The notes beneath the pieces were generated by a model that saw only the letters and a program-made list of their open reading frames with translations, was not told where the DNA came from and did not search any database. A stretch of DNA of 64,000 bases from Paludibacteraceae bacterium (GTDB lineage Bacteria; Bacteroidota; Bacteroidia; Bacteroidales; Paludibacteraceae): NCBI GenBank assembly GCA_017478225.1, contig JAFVDX010000014.1, forward strand, positions 1 through 64,000, read 5' to 3'. Of this stretch, positions 36,670 to 46,575 are shown piece by piece. Position 1 is the stretch's first letter. Each line of letters begins with the position of its first letter. The position numbers and the translations under genes are program-made.

Positions 36670-39600
36670 CTATTTAACTATAATCTTTCCTGATTTGAGT
36701 TTGACTTTGGAGTTGTAGAAGAATACATAGAAGTAAGGTATATTGCTATGCTCCAAAGTAAATGTTGTTCCGTTAGACATGTCGTCGCCATTGTAGAACT
36801 CTTCTTGATTGAACGAATTAGTATCTATGATAACACTATTAGGATTGCAAACAGGGATATTCTTCTTTAGTATCAAGTAACCATACATATTGAATACAGC
36901 GATTTGTACATTGTCTCTGAGCGACATGGCGATAAATTGTCCATTGCCTAAACTCTTCAGTACTACATCGCTTGATGTAGGTTCTTGTGATGTAGATATC
37001 TCTGATGTTTCTACACTTATTCTATAAACTGCTCTTGTACCATCTGCTGCAACACATCTTACTATTGTTGTATCTCCCACAGGTGCAGCCGAGATAGTAA
37101 CTATAGCGTCTTCTTCTTGTGGTATTGCTTCTACATTCACACTCTGTACTCCTTCGAATACCAAATATGAATAGTCATATACTGTGTCGCAGAAATTACG
37201 CATAGGCTCGTCGTTGACAAGTAAAGAGCGTAAGAGAGCATTGTTGTTCAAGCCTGCATATTGCTGCAATTCATATACACTCACATTACCGCTTTCTGCT
37301 TGTACCATCAAGTTGATGTAATATACAGGCAAGATAGTGTCTGCTTTCTCAAAGAATACATCAAGTATAGTATCGCTTATTGTTACAATCTGCTTGTCGT
37401 GACCTAATACATACTCTATTTGGTCTTTTTGTATGAAGTCGCTAATAGGTGTTTTGGGTACATAACGAACTGAATAAACATAGTTGCCTGATGCCGTATC
37501 TTGAACGAATTGGTCAATAACAGACTCTTCTTGTATGATTATATCTTCAAGTAAACTATATGTAGAACCTTCTACTGCGAAGCGCAAACGATATTGGTTT
37601 TCGTAATCTTCGCTACCTGATACTACTTTAATCAATGCATCCCACGGAGCAGGTTGAAGTGTATCCGGCAGTTGGATTGTTACATTCTGTTGTTCGTTGC
37701 TCTTGTCCCATGTGATGGTAGGAATATTTGTTGAACCATAAGGAAGAGTAAACTCATATTCGAAATCGTCAGATCTGAAGTCTGCAATAGGTTCACCTGC
37801 AATATAAATCATAAGCAGTGAGTCAGCGTCGCTCTTGCGAATACTGAAACTCAAGTTATACTCTGCCTTGCTTATGCCATCTGCAGCAGTAGAAACCAGT
37901 CGTGCGGTCCAATTCTCTTGGTTGGCTTCGATAGTAACTGTCTGTTGCTCTTCTGCTTTCTCGAAAGTAATAAGAGGCATTGTTGTGGTACCATAAGGCA
38001 GAGGTATATTTACATAATCAGTTACCTCACTTTGGAACCCGCGCATCTCCTCGTTGCTTATGCTAATCATCTTCAAGAATGGATTGTCTGATAAAGCAAC
38101 AGTAAAGCGAATAGAATAAGTTTTAGTAGTTCCGTCCTGTGCTTTGGCTACGATGTTAGTATAATCTTCAAGAGCACCATATTCTACTTCAGGATTCTGT
38201 TGCCATATATCTCCCTGGTCGGCTGTTACCTCCGGAATTTCAGTAGAACCGATAGGTAGGATATAGGTATAGGCTGTCTTGTCGGCGTCAAATCCTTCAA
38301 TAGGCATACCTCCTACAAATATATTAGCAAGGTTGGCATTAGATGACTGAAGTTTTTCATAGACTATAGTATAAACATTGCTCTTTCCGCTACCTGCTAC
38401 TACATCAAATTGTGTGGTTGTTGTCTGACCATTTTCTATTACTGATTTATTGATTGTTTGATATTCGTCTTGAACATCGTAGTCGATAATAGGCATTTCT
38501 GCACCCACAGGCAGTTGGAAACTATAGTAGAACGAATCAGGGCGGAAACCGCTGATGACTTCGTTATCTGCCGTGATGGCTGCCAGTGTGTCAGCATCGC
38601 TGTAGATATAAATGAAGTTAAGAGTGTAAGACAAACTTGACATACCATTTTCAGCCACAACGCTGATAACCGTGTTCTCTTTTACCTCGAATGGTGCCAC
38701 AGTCGCTTTCCAGTCGGTTGGTACTGCAAGTATGTCGGTCGGGAGTTTCTCGTTGCCTACTTTTCCTGCATATATAGGTACGTTATATATCAATTTGTCC
38801 GGGGTAAATTCTATAGCCTCATTGTCAATATAGATTGCAGAAAGTGTTGCGTCATCGTTTTCAAGCAGTTTGAAGGTAAGTACATAACTGAGTTTTGAAC
38901 CATCAATGGCTGTAACGGTGATAGTTTTTACATAACCTTCTTCGCTTGAAGTCATCTCATATTTCTGCCCATCTTCTTTGAGGAAGATGTTTATATCCGG
39001 CATCTTTGTTTCTCCCTTCAGAGGAATTATATAACGCGGGTTGAACGGATCGAATGGCAGTAGTTCGTCTTCTATACCATGTAACTGTGCGTAGTCGGCA
39101 AACGACATATCATCAAGTGTGATATTTGCAAGCATCGCATCCGACGATAGAGCATTACGAATAATAGCAAACTCATATTTCTTCTGAGTTACACCATCTT
39201 CGGCAGTGATAGTGAGTACTTTTATTGTAACTGTCGGGTCATCCGGATCTTGATATTCGCTTTCTTCAACTGTCTGGTAGCGGTCTTCTGCTGTGTAGTT
39301 GATAATTACATTCTGATCTTCATTTACTTGCACATAGTAGAAATTGCGGTCTTGACGGAATGAGTTTAGCGTCTGGTTGTTGATACTAATACCCGTAAAT
39401 TCAGCCCAATGGCTCGGTTCAATATCAACATATACATTATATACCGTTGTGCTCAATTCATCTTCCGACTTAACAGATATCTGAGTATGTTGTGCTTCTG
39501 CTATAACCTCTACCATTTGACTTTCTTGCCCCAATGCATAGGTGATATTAGGCAATTGAGGTTGCTCGGTCTTTGGCATACCGGCTTGAGGATTGGCAAG

Positions 39601-42600
39601 AACAATATGATATTCTGTTTTACCGACTGCATCAAAGTCGCTTAATTCTTCACCATCTGCATAAATCATCTTCAACAATGAGTTGTTGGATAGTTCAGGC
39701 TGTACGGTTACTCTATATTCTTTTGTCAGACCAGTTTCTGATTTAACCGTTACTACAAATGTGCGTCGTATGCTATTGCCGGCTGTGCTCTCGTCAAGAC
39801 TTAAAGTAATTGTCTGTTTAAGTTCTGCAGGAACAAAAGTAAGGTTGACGGCAGTATCTGATGAAATAGTATATGTAGTTGTTGAAGCAAGGAAATCTTC
39901 CATAGGCTTGCCATTTACATATATTGCTGCTAAATCAGTATTGTCTGACGGCTCGTTTTTGAAGAGTATCTTATATGTATTACTTACAGAGCCATTAACA
40001 AGCCATTCTACAGAGTCTTGAGTGATACGCTCCACAACCTTATCGGAGTCAAACTCGCGAACGAAACCTATTTGATCGCGTTTGGTTGCTTGTTCATAAC
40101 TATAGGTGCTGCTTTCAAACTCCGACATATTGATGCCACCAAAGGACATGTGCGTGAAATTGGCGGTTGTAACTGCATCTGCACGAGTATAATTGATTGT
40201 ATAGTCGTTGGTCGTTGTACCATCTTCGGCAGTTACATGTAGAGTGGTTGAATTATCTCCATATAGTACATCTACTGTCTGACCATCCATTTTCTTTGTG
40301 AAATTAACTGCAGGTGTTTTTGCGTTGTTTGCCAATGAAACATTATATGTCGTTTCGCTTTCTTCATAACTGATACCACCTTCTATATCGCATGTCAAGC
40401 CTTGCAGAGTGGCATCGGTTGAAGGAATGTGGCGGAAAGTAATAGTATAATCTTGTTTGTCGCCATTTTCGGCAGTAACAGTGTAAGTAAGTACATTTTC
40501 TGATTTACTTAACTGAATAGTCTGAAGTTGACTTCCGCGAGTGATTTGTACATCAGGCAATCGTTTTGCACCATAAGGCATGTCAACTATATAGTCCAAC
40601 TTGTCTTCCGCAAAAGCGGTGGTGAAAGAGTAGCCTTCTTCAACTGAGATGTTTGCAAGGGACTTGATTGTACTAAGTGGACGAGTGATTTCAAGTGTAT
40701 AAGTAGTTTCTGCACCATCTTCGGCTATGTTGTATATAGTTGCTGTACGAATAGCATTTGCTCCGTCAATAGTTTCCAGACTATCGTTGTCCCAAACAAT
40801 TCGTTGTGCTTGGTCACTTACCTCACCGATGAAAGTCAAGACAGGAATGTTTTTATCTTCCGAACTTGGCATTGTATATGTAAATTTCTTGCTTTCTAGT
40901 GAAACAATGTCGTTATTTACTGTCAATGCTTTCAATGCTCCGTTATATTTAAATCTGACATAATCTACATATAACTCTGCCGCACCACCTTCAGTAAGTG
41001 TATGACAACTCTCTATATCAAATGAATTTAAGATAATGTTCATTTGAGTAGGCACGGTTACAGCGGCATTTGCCTCAGCAAGTGAGAATGTATATTCTTT
41101 ATAGTCTGTATTGGCAGTGGTTGAATTTTCAACAGACGCCTGTCCGTTACCCCATAATTGATATACTATTCTATTCTTTCCATTACTCAAATCTCCTGTT
41201 TTTGCTTTAATAACAAGTTGGTCGGGGGAGTTGAAGAAAGGAATACCACCTACTGATTGGAATGTACTACCTCCTGCTACGGCTAAATTACCACTAATAG
41301 AACCAAGTGTTATCCATGCAGGTAAATATCCTCCTAAGGCACCTCCGTACGCTCCTGAAATAAAGTTACCAGCACTCTGTTTAGAATTCAAATGTACTGC
41401 TTTATTACTGCCGCTTATTGTAGTTTGTTCCACCTCACCATTTTTACCAAATGTATGTGCTCCAGACGCAAATGCGTCAAATTTATCAAAATAGTCTGCC
41501 AGCACTTGCCAATTTTCAGGTTTGGCTGCACTATTATTTTTGGCGGTAGTCCAATTAGTAAAATCAGAGTTAGGAATTACATTGCTTGGATAGTAATACC
41601 AAATTTCATAAGTATTTGAAAAACCATCTTTGGAAACAACTGCTTCCCAATGTTTTGTAGACGCTTCTACAATATTGGGGAATGTACCGTTATATCCGGT
41701 TGTCGTAACAATAGGTGAAGTACTTACATTCACTACATATACGAATCTGTTTTTATCGAAGTCTGCAATAGGAGTACCATTAACACTAATTCCATCAAGC
41801 ACAGCAGGATTCTGTTGCTCAATCACAGGCACAAGTCTGTATGTCTTATCTGTCTGCTCGCTCTTATTGGCAATTACGCTCAACTCCGTTGCAGCATATA
41901 TACCGCCTTGATTGACATATACGCTTTGTTCGGCATAAGTCTTCTTAACTGAGTCAACAGAGAAACTCTTTACTCGATATGGTAATTGGATGTTGATGTC
42001 GCCCTCAGAGGTAGGATTATCCAACACACCTTTATGCTCAATGTCAAAAGCATCAATATAACTATAATAAATGATTTCTAATACATTATCACCTTCAGGC
42101 TCTACTATAGGGAAAGTAAGACTATAAGTCTTTTTATCGCCGTTTTCAGCAGTGACAATAATTTGTGTTGTACTGCCTAAAGGTGCATCAATAAACTCAA
42201 TAGTTTGCTCAGGTATTGCCTTCTCGAAGCGCACATCCGGGCGAGCGGTAGAACCGAGAGGCATACTGAATGCATATTCATCTAATTTTACATCCACTTT
42301 ATGCTCTTCTTCTTCGTCATATTCGTCCAAAGTAACGATGGTAAGTGATTTCAGAAGCACACTATCTGATTTCCAAACAGGGAAATTCAAAGTATAGGTT
42401 TTGTTGGTCTGGCCATCTTCAGCCACAACATGTATTTGAGTCTGACCATTTATCTGTCCATAGGTAATAGTGATTTCTTGGTCAGGAACTGCACCTATAG
42501 GGTGAATACAAGGAACAACTTTTGTGCGCCATGGCAATTCGTATGTAAATTCAGTGCCGTTCTTATCGAAATTAGGCAACGAAATCCACTCTCTACCATT

Positions 42601-45600
42601 TTCTGTGGTTACAAAAAGTTGTATATCGTTCAAGAGGGCATTGGCCTCTATCTTTGTGGTATAAGTCACATTATAAGTAGCCGTTTGACCCTCATCAGAA
42701 ACTACCAATATCTCTTGATGCAGATTGTCGGTGTTGGTCATTGCTGTTATCTGACCATTACCTGCGGTGTAAGTCAATTCCGGCATTTGAGCACCTTTGT
42801 CTATTTGACCGCCATCATATTGATGTACACCATCTTGCAGTATATCTACATTTGCTTGCTCAAGACTTACAAGTTCAGTAGTACCATACTTGGCATACTC
42901 AAAATCAACTATATATTGCAATTGAGTAATTCCATCTTGGGCTGTCACTTGTATGCTGAATTGAGTTGCAGAAGTCATACCCGCTGTTATATTGGCTTTG
43001 TCGCTTGACACTTGATAACTTACATTGGGCAATTCTTCACCGGGCTGCAATGTAACAGTATAATTCGTAACCTGACTGCTGAAAGCAGGCGTAAGTTCAC
43101 CTGCTGAAAGGGTTATGTTGCTGAGTGTGGCGTCTGATGACTTTTGTTCAATCAGATGAACTACATAAATCTTTTTATATTCACCCGCCTTTACTACCAA
43201 TACAACAGAGTCGGTATTAGCAGTTTCACTCACTTCTTGATTGTCGCGTTTGAGATATGTAATCTTAGGCAAGTTGGTCTGATATACTACATCATAAGAG
43301 GCTTTCGAAGGCTCAAAATCCTCAAGCACTATGCCATCCGCCATAATGGCTCTGAGTTGAATATCCTCGCGCTCAGGGGCATTGATATGAATCAAATAAG
43401 TATTTCCTGCCTCTGCTCCTTCTGGAACTACAGTTATTTGTGCAGTACCAAAACTGATAGGTGCTACAATACTTACTTGCTGCGTAGGAGATGCCTTATC
43501 TACTGTAATTGTCGGGCAGATAGGATTATCCCATTCAAAATCGTATTCATATATCTTCTCGTCAAATCCTTTCAAACGCTCACCATTAAGGTATATCATC
43601 TTCAGGTTGGCATCAGCCGACACTTGTAACACGAAAGTGATGATATATGTCTGTTGTGCTCCGCTCTCTGCCGTTACGAGCAATTCATAAGTCTTGTTCT
43701 TGCGAGTAACTACCACCTTCTGTGACTCCTCTGATTTCTCATAACTTATTGATGACGGAACCACTGCTCCTTCCGGCAAAGTAACAGTGTATTCTGTAAT
43801 ATCCGGATTGAACACAAAATCTGTCTGGGCTTGATGTTCAAAACTGATACCTGCAAGTTTTGTATTGTTTGATTGTATTACAGAGAAATGAATAATATAT
43901 GTTATTGCATCGCCTGATTGTGCGCGTACGGTGATTTTATAATCTCCGTTTACACCCATTGAACGAGTCGTTACCGACTGCCACTCATCTCTTGTCTGGA
44001 AAGTGATTTCCGGAAGTTCTGTTGTGCCATTAGGCAACTGAATATAATAATCTGTTTTGTTACTCTCGAAACCTTCTATCAACTGACCATTGATATTTAT
44101 TGCGAGCAAAGTAGGGTCGGAGGCAAGATTGCGAGTAAATTGCAACTGATATTGGCGCTTGCTTCCATCGCCTGCAACTACCAATATCCTAACTAAATAT
44201 GTTGCAGCATTTGATGTTACTGTTACCGTCTGATACTCATCGCCTTGTGTGTAGGTTATCTCCGGCAATGTGGTGACACCTGTTGGCAGAGGAATCTCGT
44301 ATAAGAGTTGGTCGGGTGAGAAACCTTCCAATGCCTTACCATCAATAAAAATGGCTTTTAATGCGTTATTTGAAGATTTTGCTGTAGAGAAATTCAGTTT
44401 ATATATAACTTTTGTAGTTTTATCACCTGCAGTTACGGTTAGACGAGTAGTTCCGTCCACACCACCTTCCGCTTTTTCTACAGTCTGATATTGATCGCCT
44501 GTGGTCCATGTGATTGCTGGTAAACTGCTCGTACCCATCGGAAGAGAGATGTTATATTCTAATACCTCAGGGTCAAAACCCACAACACTTGTTCCGCCTA
44601 CCTTGATATCTGCTAAATAAGCATAGTCCGAAGCAGCAACTTTATATTTTAAGGTGTATGTTCCTATCTCGGTCGTTGCAGGAGCCGCAACTGTAATTTT
44701 ACATCCGCCTTCAAGAGTGTTGCTCTCTACCTTAATGGTCTGAAGACCGGCAGCATAAGCCGATACAGGAGTAACTGTTGGCACTTGCTCGGATGTTATG
44801 TTTACTGTATAACTGCGTTTGGATGGCTTAAATCCTGTAAGTGACTTGCCGTTGATAAGAATATCTTTTAAGGTGATGTCGTCAAGTTCGCGAACCGAGA
44901 AGTTGATAGTATATGTAGCAGTTGTTTTGCCATCTTGTGCAGTCACCTTTATTGTTGCCTTGCCTGTTGGTGAGGTGGCTTGAGTAATCTGAAGGGTTTG
45001 ACTGCTCTCGCCCTTGGTCGCTGTTATTACCGGGGCAGCGGTTGTACCAAAAGGGAGGGCTACATCATAATTATATACGGCAGCATTAAAACCGTTGATT
45101 TCTGTACCATTATACTGAATACCTGCAAGTTTTGCATTGGTCGAAGCAGAGGTAACAAACTTGATTTTATAAGTATGGGTAGAACTGCCGTCTTGTGCCT
45201 TGACGGTGATGGTAACAGGGTCACCATTCACAGAACCACCGCTTACCGTCATTTCTGAATCTGACAAACGACGACCGGGGAAGTTTACTTTTGCCTTCAT
45301 GGAATTATAATCGGCGGCAAAGTCGTCATGTGTAGGTGGATCATTTTCAAGCACACCCGCACCACGCATACCATATATAGAAGGAATAGTAGTAACTCCT
45401 TCACCAAGTGTGTATATCTGAACATCCTCTGTATCTTGGAATTTATCCCATTGTTCTCCACCGACAAATAATTTTTCAATATTAGAGTTGTAAACCAACT
45501 CAACATCATCTATATAAAGACCATTGCCATCATATATACCGGTGTTATCGCGGAAATTAGGATAGTTTCCTGCCGAAAATATAATATTTGTCTTTTCCGG

Positions 45601-46290
45601 AACTTCATTATTAAAATAGTAAATAGGAATGGTAATCTGTGTCCAGTTGCTATATGATTTTTTCTCTTTTATCCATCCTTCTGCCACTTGTGTACCCGCT
45701 GTTGAAGTGGAGCACAAGTTCTTGTTGAGAGCAATACGGATATCTGACTCCTCGTCTGTATTATATGGCGAGCCTGGCTCTGAACAGCCATAGTCTTTAT
45801 TTTTATAAGACTTACCTTTAGCAGTTCCCTTCCACGAGTAGAAAATGATGTTATAGTTCTCTTTAGAAGTGTTAGAACCGGTACGCTTAATCCATACCTT
45901 CATCGCATCCGGACGATAGGTAAAGTTAATACCACCATAGGTGCCGGCAGTAGCACTATTAATATTAAGTCCACTTAACCATGACCAAGGAGTACCAAGA
46001 GTTACATAACCGGGACTCGTAGCGCCAAGAGAGGCAAACTTAACATCCTTGTCAGCGATATAGATGCAATAATTTCCTGTGTGACCTTTTTCCTGAAAAG
46101 TGAAATTCACATTCATTACCGACTGACTTACATTGGAACCATGCCAGTATTTTGGCTGTATGGCACCAGCAAATTCACTTCCTGACCAATCTTCCATACT
46201 TGGGTCAGGCAATTGCTGTGCATTAACACTTGCAACGGCTGCTATTGCAACCGCTACACTAAAAAATCGTTTTAGTAAATTATGTTTCAT
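36670..46290 (-). CDS. Giant secreted protein with about 30 cadherin-like beta-sandwich repeats and a T9SS tail
   Basis: About 3206 residues. The N-terminus is a signal peptide (MKHNLLKRFFSVAVAIAAVA ...), followed to about residue 270 by a PCMD-like carbohydrate-associated domain. The bulk is roughly 30 divergent repeats of about 85 residues with the pattern L..I..NG..I.GF......Y.V.LP.G....P.IT......Q.V, then ITV.AEDG....Y.I.F. This matches the cadherin-like beta-sandwich fold (PF12733 type). A second PCMD-like segment (NSDFTNWTTAKNNSAAKPEN ... DYVRFKYN) interrupts the array around its middle. The last 100 residues (YFYVFFYNSKVKLKSGKIIVK region) look like a type IX secretion sorting domain. 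The start is at 46290, because an upstream in-frame ATG at 46317 is at or before the predicted transcription start. It is probably a surface adhesin or glycan-binding stalk; the ligand is unknown. Confidence 0.8.
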   Translation of the reverse strand: MKHNLLKRFFSVAVAIAAVASVNAQQLPDPSMEDWSGSEFAGAIQPKYWHGSNVSQSVMNVNFTFQEKGHTGNYCIYIADKDVKFASLGATSPGYVTLGTPWSWLSGLNINSATAGTYGGINFTYRPDAMKVWIKRTGSNTSKENYNIIFYSWKGTAKGKSYKNKDYGCSEPGSPYNTDEESDIRIALNKNLCSTSTAGTQVAEGWIKEKKSYSNWTQITIPIYYFNNEVPEKTNIIFSAGNYPNFRDNTGIYDGNGLYIDDVELVYNSNIEKLFVGGEQWDKFQDTEDVQIYTLGEGVTTIPSIYGMRGAGVLENDPPTHDDFAADYNSMKAKVNFPGRRLSDSEMTVSGGSVNGDPVTITVKAQDGSSTHTYKIKFVTSASTNAKLAGIQYNGTEINGFNAAVYNYDVALPFGTTAAPVITATKGESSQTLQITQATSPTGKATIKVTAQDGKTTATYTINFSVRELDDITLKDILINGKSLTGFKPSKRSYTVNITSEQVPTVTPVSAYAAGLQTIKVESNTLEGGCKITVAAPATTEIGTYTLKYKVAASDYAYLADIKVGGTSVVGFDPEVLEYNISLPMGTSSLPAITWTTGDQYQTVEKAEGGVDGTTRLTVTAGDKTTKVIYKLNFSTAKSSNNALKAIFIDGKALEGFSPDQLLYEIPLPTGVTTLPEITYTQGDEYQTVTVTSNAATYLVRILVVAGDGSKRQYQLQFTRNLASDPTLLAININGQLIEGFESNKTDYYIQLPNGTTELPEITFQTRDEWQSVTTRSMGVNGDYKITVRAQSGDAITYIIHFSVIQSNNTKLAGISFEHQAQTDFVFNPDITEYTVTLPEGAVVPSSISYEKSEESQKVVVTRKNKTYELLVTAESGAQQTYIITFVLQVSADANLKMIYLNGERLKGFDEKIYEYDFEWDNPICPTITVDKASPTQQVSIVAPISFGTAQITVVPEGAEAGNTYLIHINAPEREDIQLRAIMADGIVLEDFEPSKASYDVVYQTNLPKITYLKRDNQEVSETANTDSVVLVVKAGEYKKIYVVHLIEQKSSDATLSNITLSAGELTPAFSSQVTNYTVTLQPGEELPNVSYQVSSDKANITAGMTSATQFSIQVTAQDGITQLQYIVDFEYAKYGTTELVSLEQANVDILQDGVHQYDGGQIDKGAQMPELTYTAGNGQITAMTNTDNLHQEILVVSDEGQTATYNVTYTTKIEANALLNDIQLFVTTENGREWISLPNFDKNGTEFTYELPWRTKVVPCIHPIGAVPDQEITITYGQINGQTQIHVVAEDGQTNKTYTLNFPVWKSDSVLLKSLTIVTLDEYDEEEEHKVDVKLDEYAFSMPLGSTARPDVRFEKAIPEQTIEFIDAPLGSTTQIIVTAENGDKKTYSLTFPIVEPEGDNVLEIIYYSYIDAFDIEHKGVLDNPTSEGDINIQLPYRVKSFSVDSVKKTYAEQSVYVNQGGIYAATELSVIANKSEQTDKTYRLVPVIEQQNPAVLDGISVNGTPIADFDKNRFVYVVNVSTSPIVTTTGYNGTFPNIVEASTKHWEAVVSKDGFSNTYEIWYYYPSNVIPNSDFTNWTTAKNNSAAKPENWQVLADYFDKFDAFASGAHTFGKNGEVEQTTISGSNKAVHLNSKQSAGNFISGAYGGALGGYLPAWITLGSISGNLAVAGGSTFQSVGGIPFFNSPDQLVIKAKTGDLSNGKNRIVYQLWGNGQASVENSTTANTDYKEYTFSLAEANAAVTVPTQMNIILNSFDIESCHTLTEGGAAELYVDYVRFKYNGALKALTVNNDIVSLESKKFTYTMPSSEDKNIPVLTFIGEVSDQAQRIVWDNDSLETIDGANAIRTATIYNIAEDGAETTYTLEITRPLSTIKSLANISVEEGYSFTTAFAEDKLDYIVDMPYGAKRLPDVQITRGSQLQTIQLSKSENVLTYTVTAENGDKQDYTITFRHIPSTDATLQGLTCDIEGGISYEESETTYNVSLANNAKTPAVNFTKKMDGQTVDVLYGDNSTTLHVTAEDGTTTNDYTINYTRADAVTTANFTHMSFGGINMSEFESSTYSYEQATKRDQIGFVREFDSDKVVERITQDSVEWLVNGSVSNTYKILFKNEPSDNTDLAAIYVNGKPMEDFLASTTTYTISSDTAVNLTFVPAELKQTITLSLDESTAGNSIRRTFVVTVKSETGLTKEYRVTVQPELSNNSLLKMIYADGEELSDFDAVGKTEYHIVLANPQAGMPKTEQPQLPNITYALGQESQMVEVIAEAQHTQISVKSEDELSTTVYNVYVDIEPSHWAEFTGISINNQTLNSFRQDRNFYYVQVNEDQNVIINYTAEDRYQTVEESEYQDPDDPTVTIKVLTITAEDGVTQKKYEFAIIRNALSSDAMLANITLDDMSFADYAQLHGIEDELLPFDPFNPRYIIPLKGETKMPDINIFLKEDGQKYEMTSSEEGYVKTITVTAIDGSKLSYVLTFKLLENDDATLSAIYIDNEAIEFTPDKLIYNVPIYAGKVGNEKLPTDILAVPTDWKATVAPFEVKENTVISVVAENGMSSLSYTLNFIYIYSDADTLAAITADNEVISGFRPDSFYYSFQLPVGAEMPIIDYDVQDEYQTINKSVIENGQTTTTQFDVVAGSGKSNVYTIVYEKLQSSNANLANIFVGGMPIEGFDADKTAYTYILPIGSTEIPEVTADQGDIWQQNPEVEYGALEDYTNIVAKAQDGTTKTYSIRFTVALSDNPFLKMISISNEEMRGFQSEVTDYVNIPLPYGTTTMPLITFEKAEEQQTVTIEANQENWTARLVSTAADGISKAEYNLSFSIRKSDADSLLMIYIAGEPIADFRSDDFEYEFTLPYGSTNIPTITWDKSNEQQNVTIQLPDTLQPAPWDALIKVVSGSEDYENQYRLRFAVEGSTYSLLEDIIIQEESVIDQFVQDTASGNYVYSVRYVPKTPISDFIQKDQIEYVLGHDKQIVTISDTILDVFFEKADTILPVYYINLMVQAESGNVSVYELQQYAGLNNNALLRSLLVNDEPMRNFCDTVYDYSYLVFEGVQSVNVEAIPQEEDAIVTISAAPVGDTTIVRCVAADGTRAVYRISVETSEISTSQEPTSSDVVLKSLGNGQFIAMSLRDNVQIAVFNMYGYLILKKNIPVCNPNSVIIDTNSFNQEEFYNGDDMSNGTTFTLEHSNIPYFYVFFYNSKVKLKSGKIIVK

Positions 46291-46322
46291 AATGACTTGA
46301 TTTTTCGCATTTTTCACCGCTG

Positions 46323-46330
46323 CAAAATTA
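46323..46330 (-). promoter_or_regulatory. -7 promoter box for the giant repeat-protein gene
   Basis: The minus strand reads TAATTTTG followed by CAGC. It ends 32 nt before the chosen ATG at 46290. Confidence 0.7.
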
Positions 46331-46376
46331 CACCAACAATTTTATATGGGAAATTCCATATATTAGGTAAAAATTT

Positions 46377-46435
46377 ACTCTAATTATTCTAAAATGAACA
46401 ATTAGAGTGCATTTATAGTAAAAATAATGTACTAT
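46377..46435. repeat. Two inverted repeats upstream of the giant gene promoter
   Basis: A perfect 9-bp pair (ACTCTAATT 46377-46385 / AATTAGAGT 46400-46408) is followed by a 6-bp pair (ATAGTA 46415-46420 / TACTAT 46430-46435). On the minus strand they lie about 45-105 nt upstream of the -7 box, where an operator could sit. Confidence 0.45.
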
Positions 46436-46509
46436 TTTTAAGATATATCATAAAATAAGTTCCGACTTTTCGCTATTGTCAGGACCCTATATCTCCTATT
46501 TCTAAAAAG

Positions 46510-46551
46510 CCAATCAGCCATTAGACTTGCTCATGTCTAATGGCTGATTGG
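46510..46551 (-). terminator. Terminator of the OmpA-family gene
   Basis: A 17-bp perfect stem (CCAATCAGCCATTAGAC / GTCTAATGGCTGATTGG) with an 8-nt loop. On the minus strand it is followed by CTTTTTAG. It lies 25 nt after the stop. Confidence 0.85.
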
Positions 46552-46575
46552 GTGTAAACTATATTTGTTGTCTCG

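Noticed and set aside
42430..43629. Long plus-strand ORFs of 161-192 codons opposite the giant repeat gene
   Set aside because: They are antisense to a continuous 3200-residue frame, have no promoters, and their composition (Tyr, Cys, Ile rich) is what reverse-strand shadows of this gene give.
36670..46290. Possible CRISPR array or DNA tandem repeats inside the giant gene
   Set aside because: The periodicity is only at protein level. Neighbouring units differ too much in DNA to be direct repeats, and no CRISPR-like repeat-spacer pattern is present anywhere in the window.
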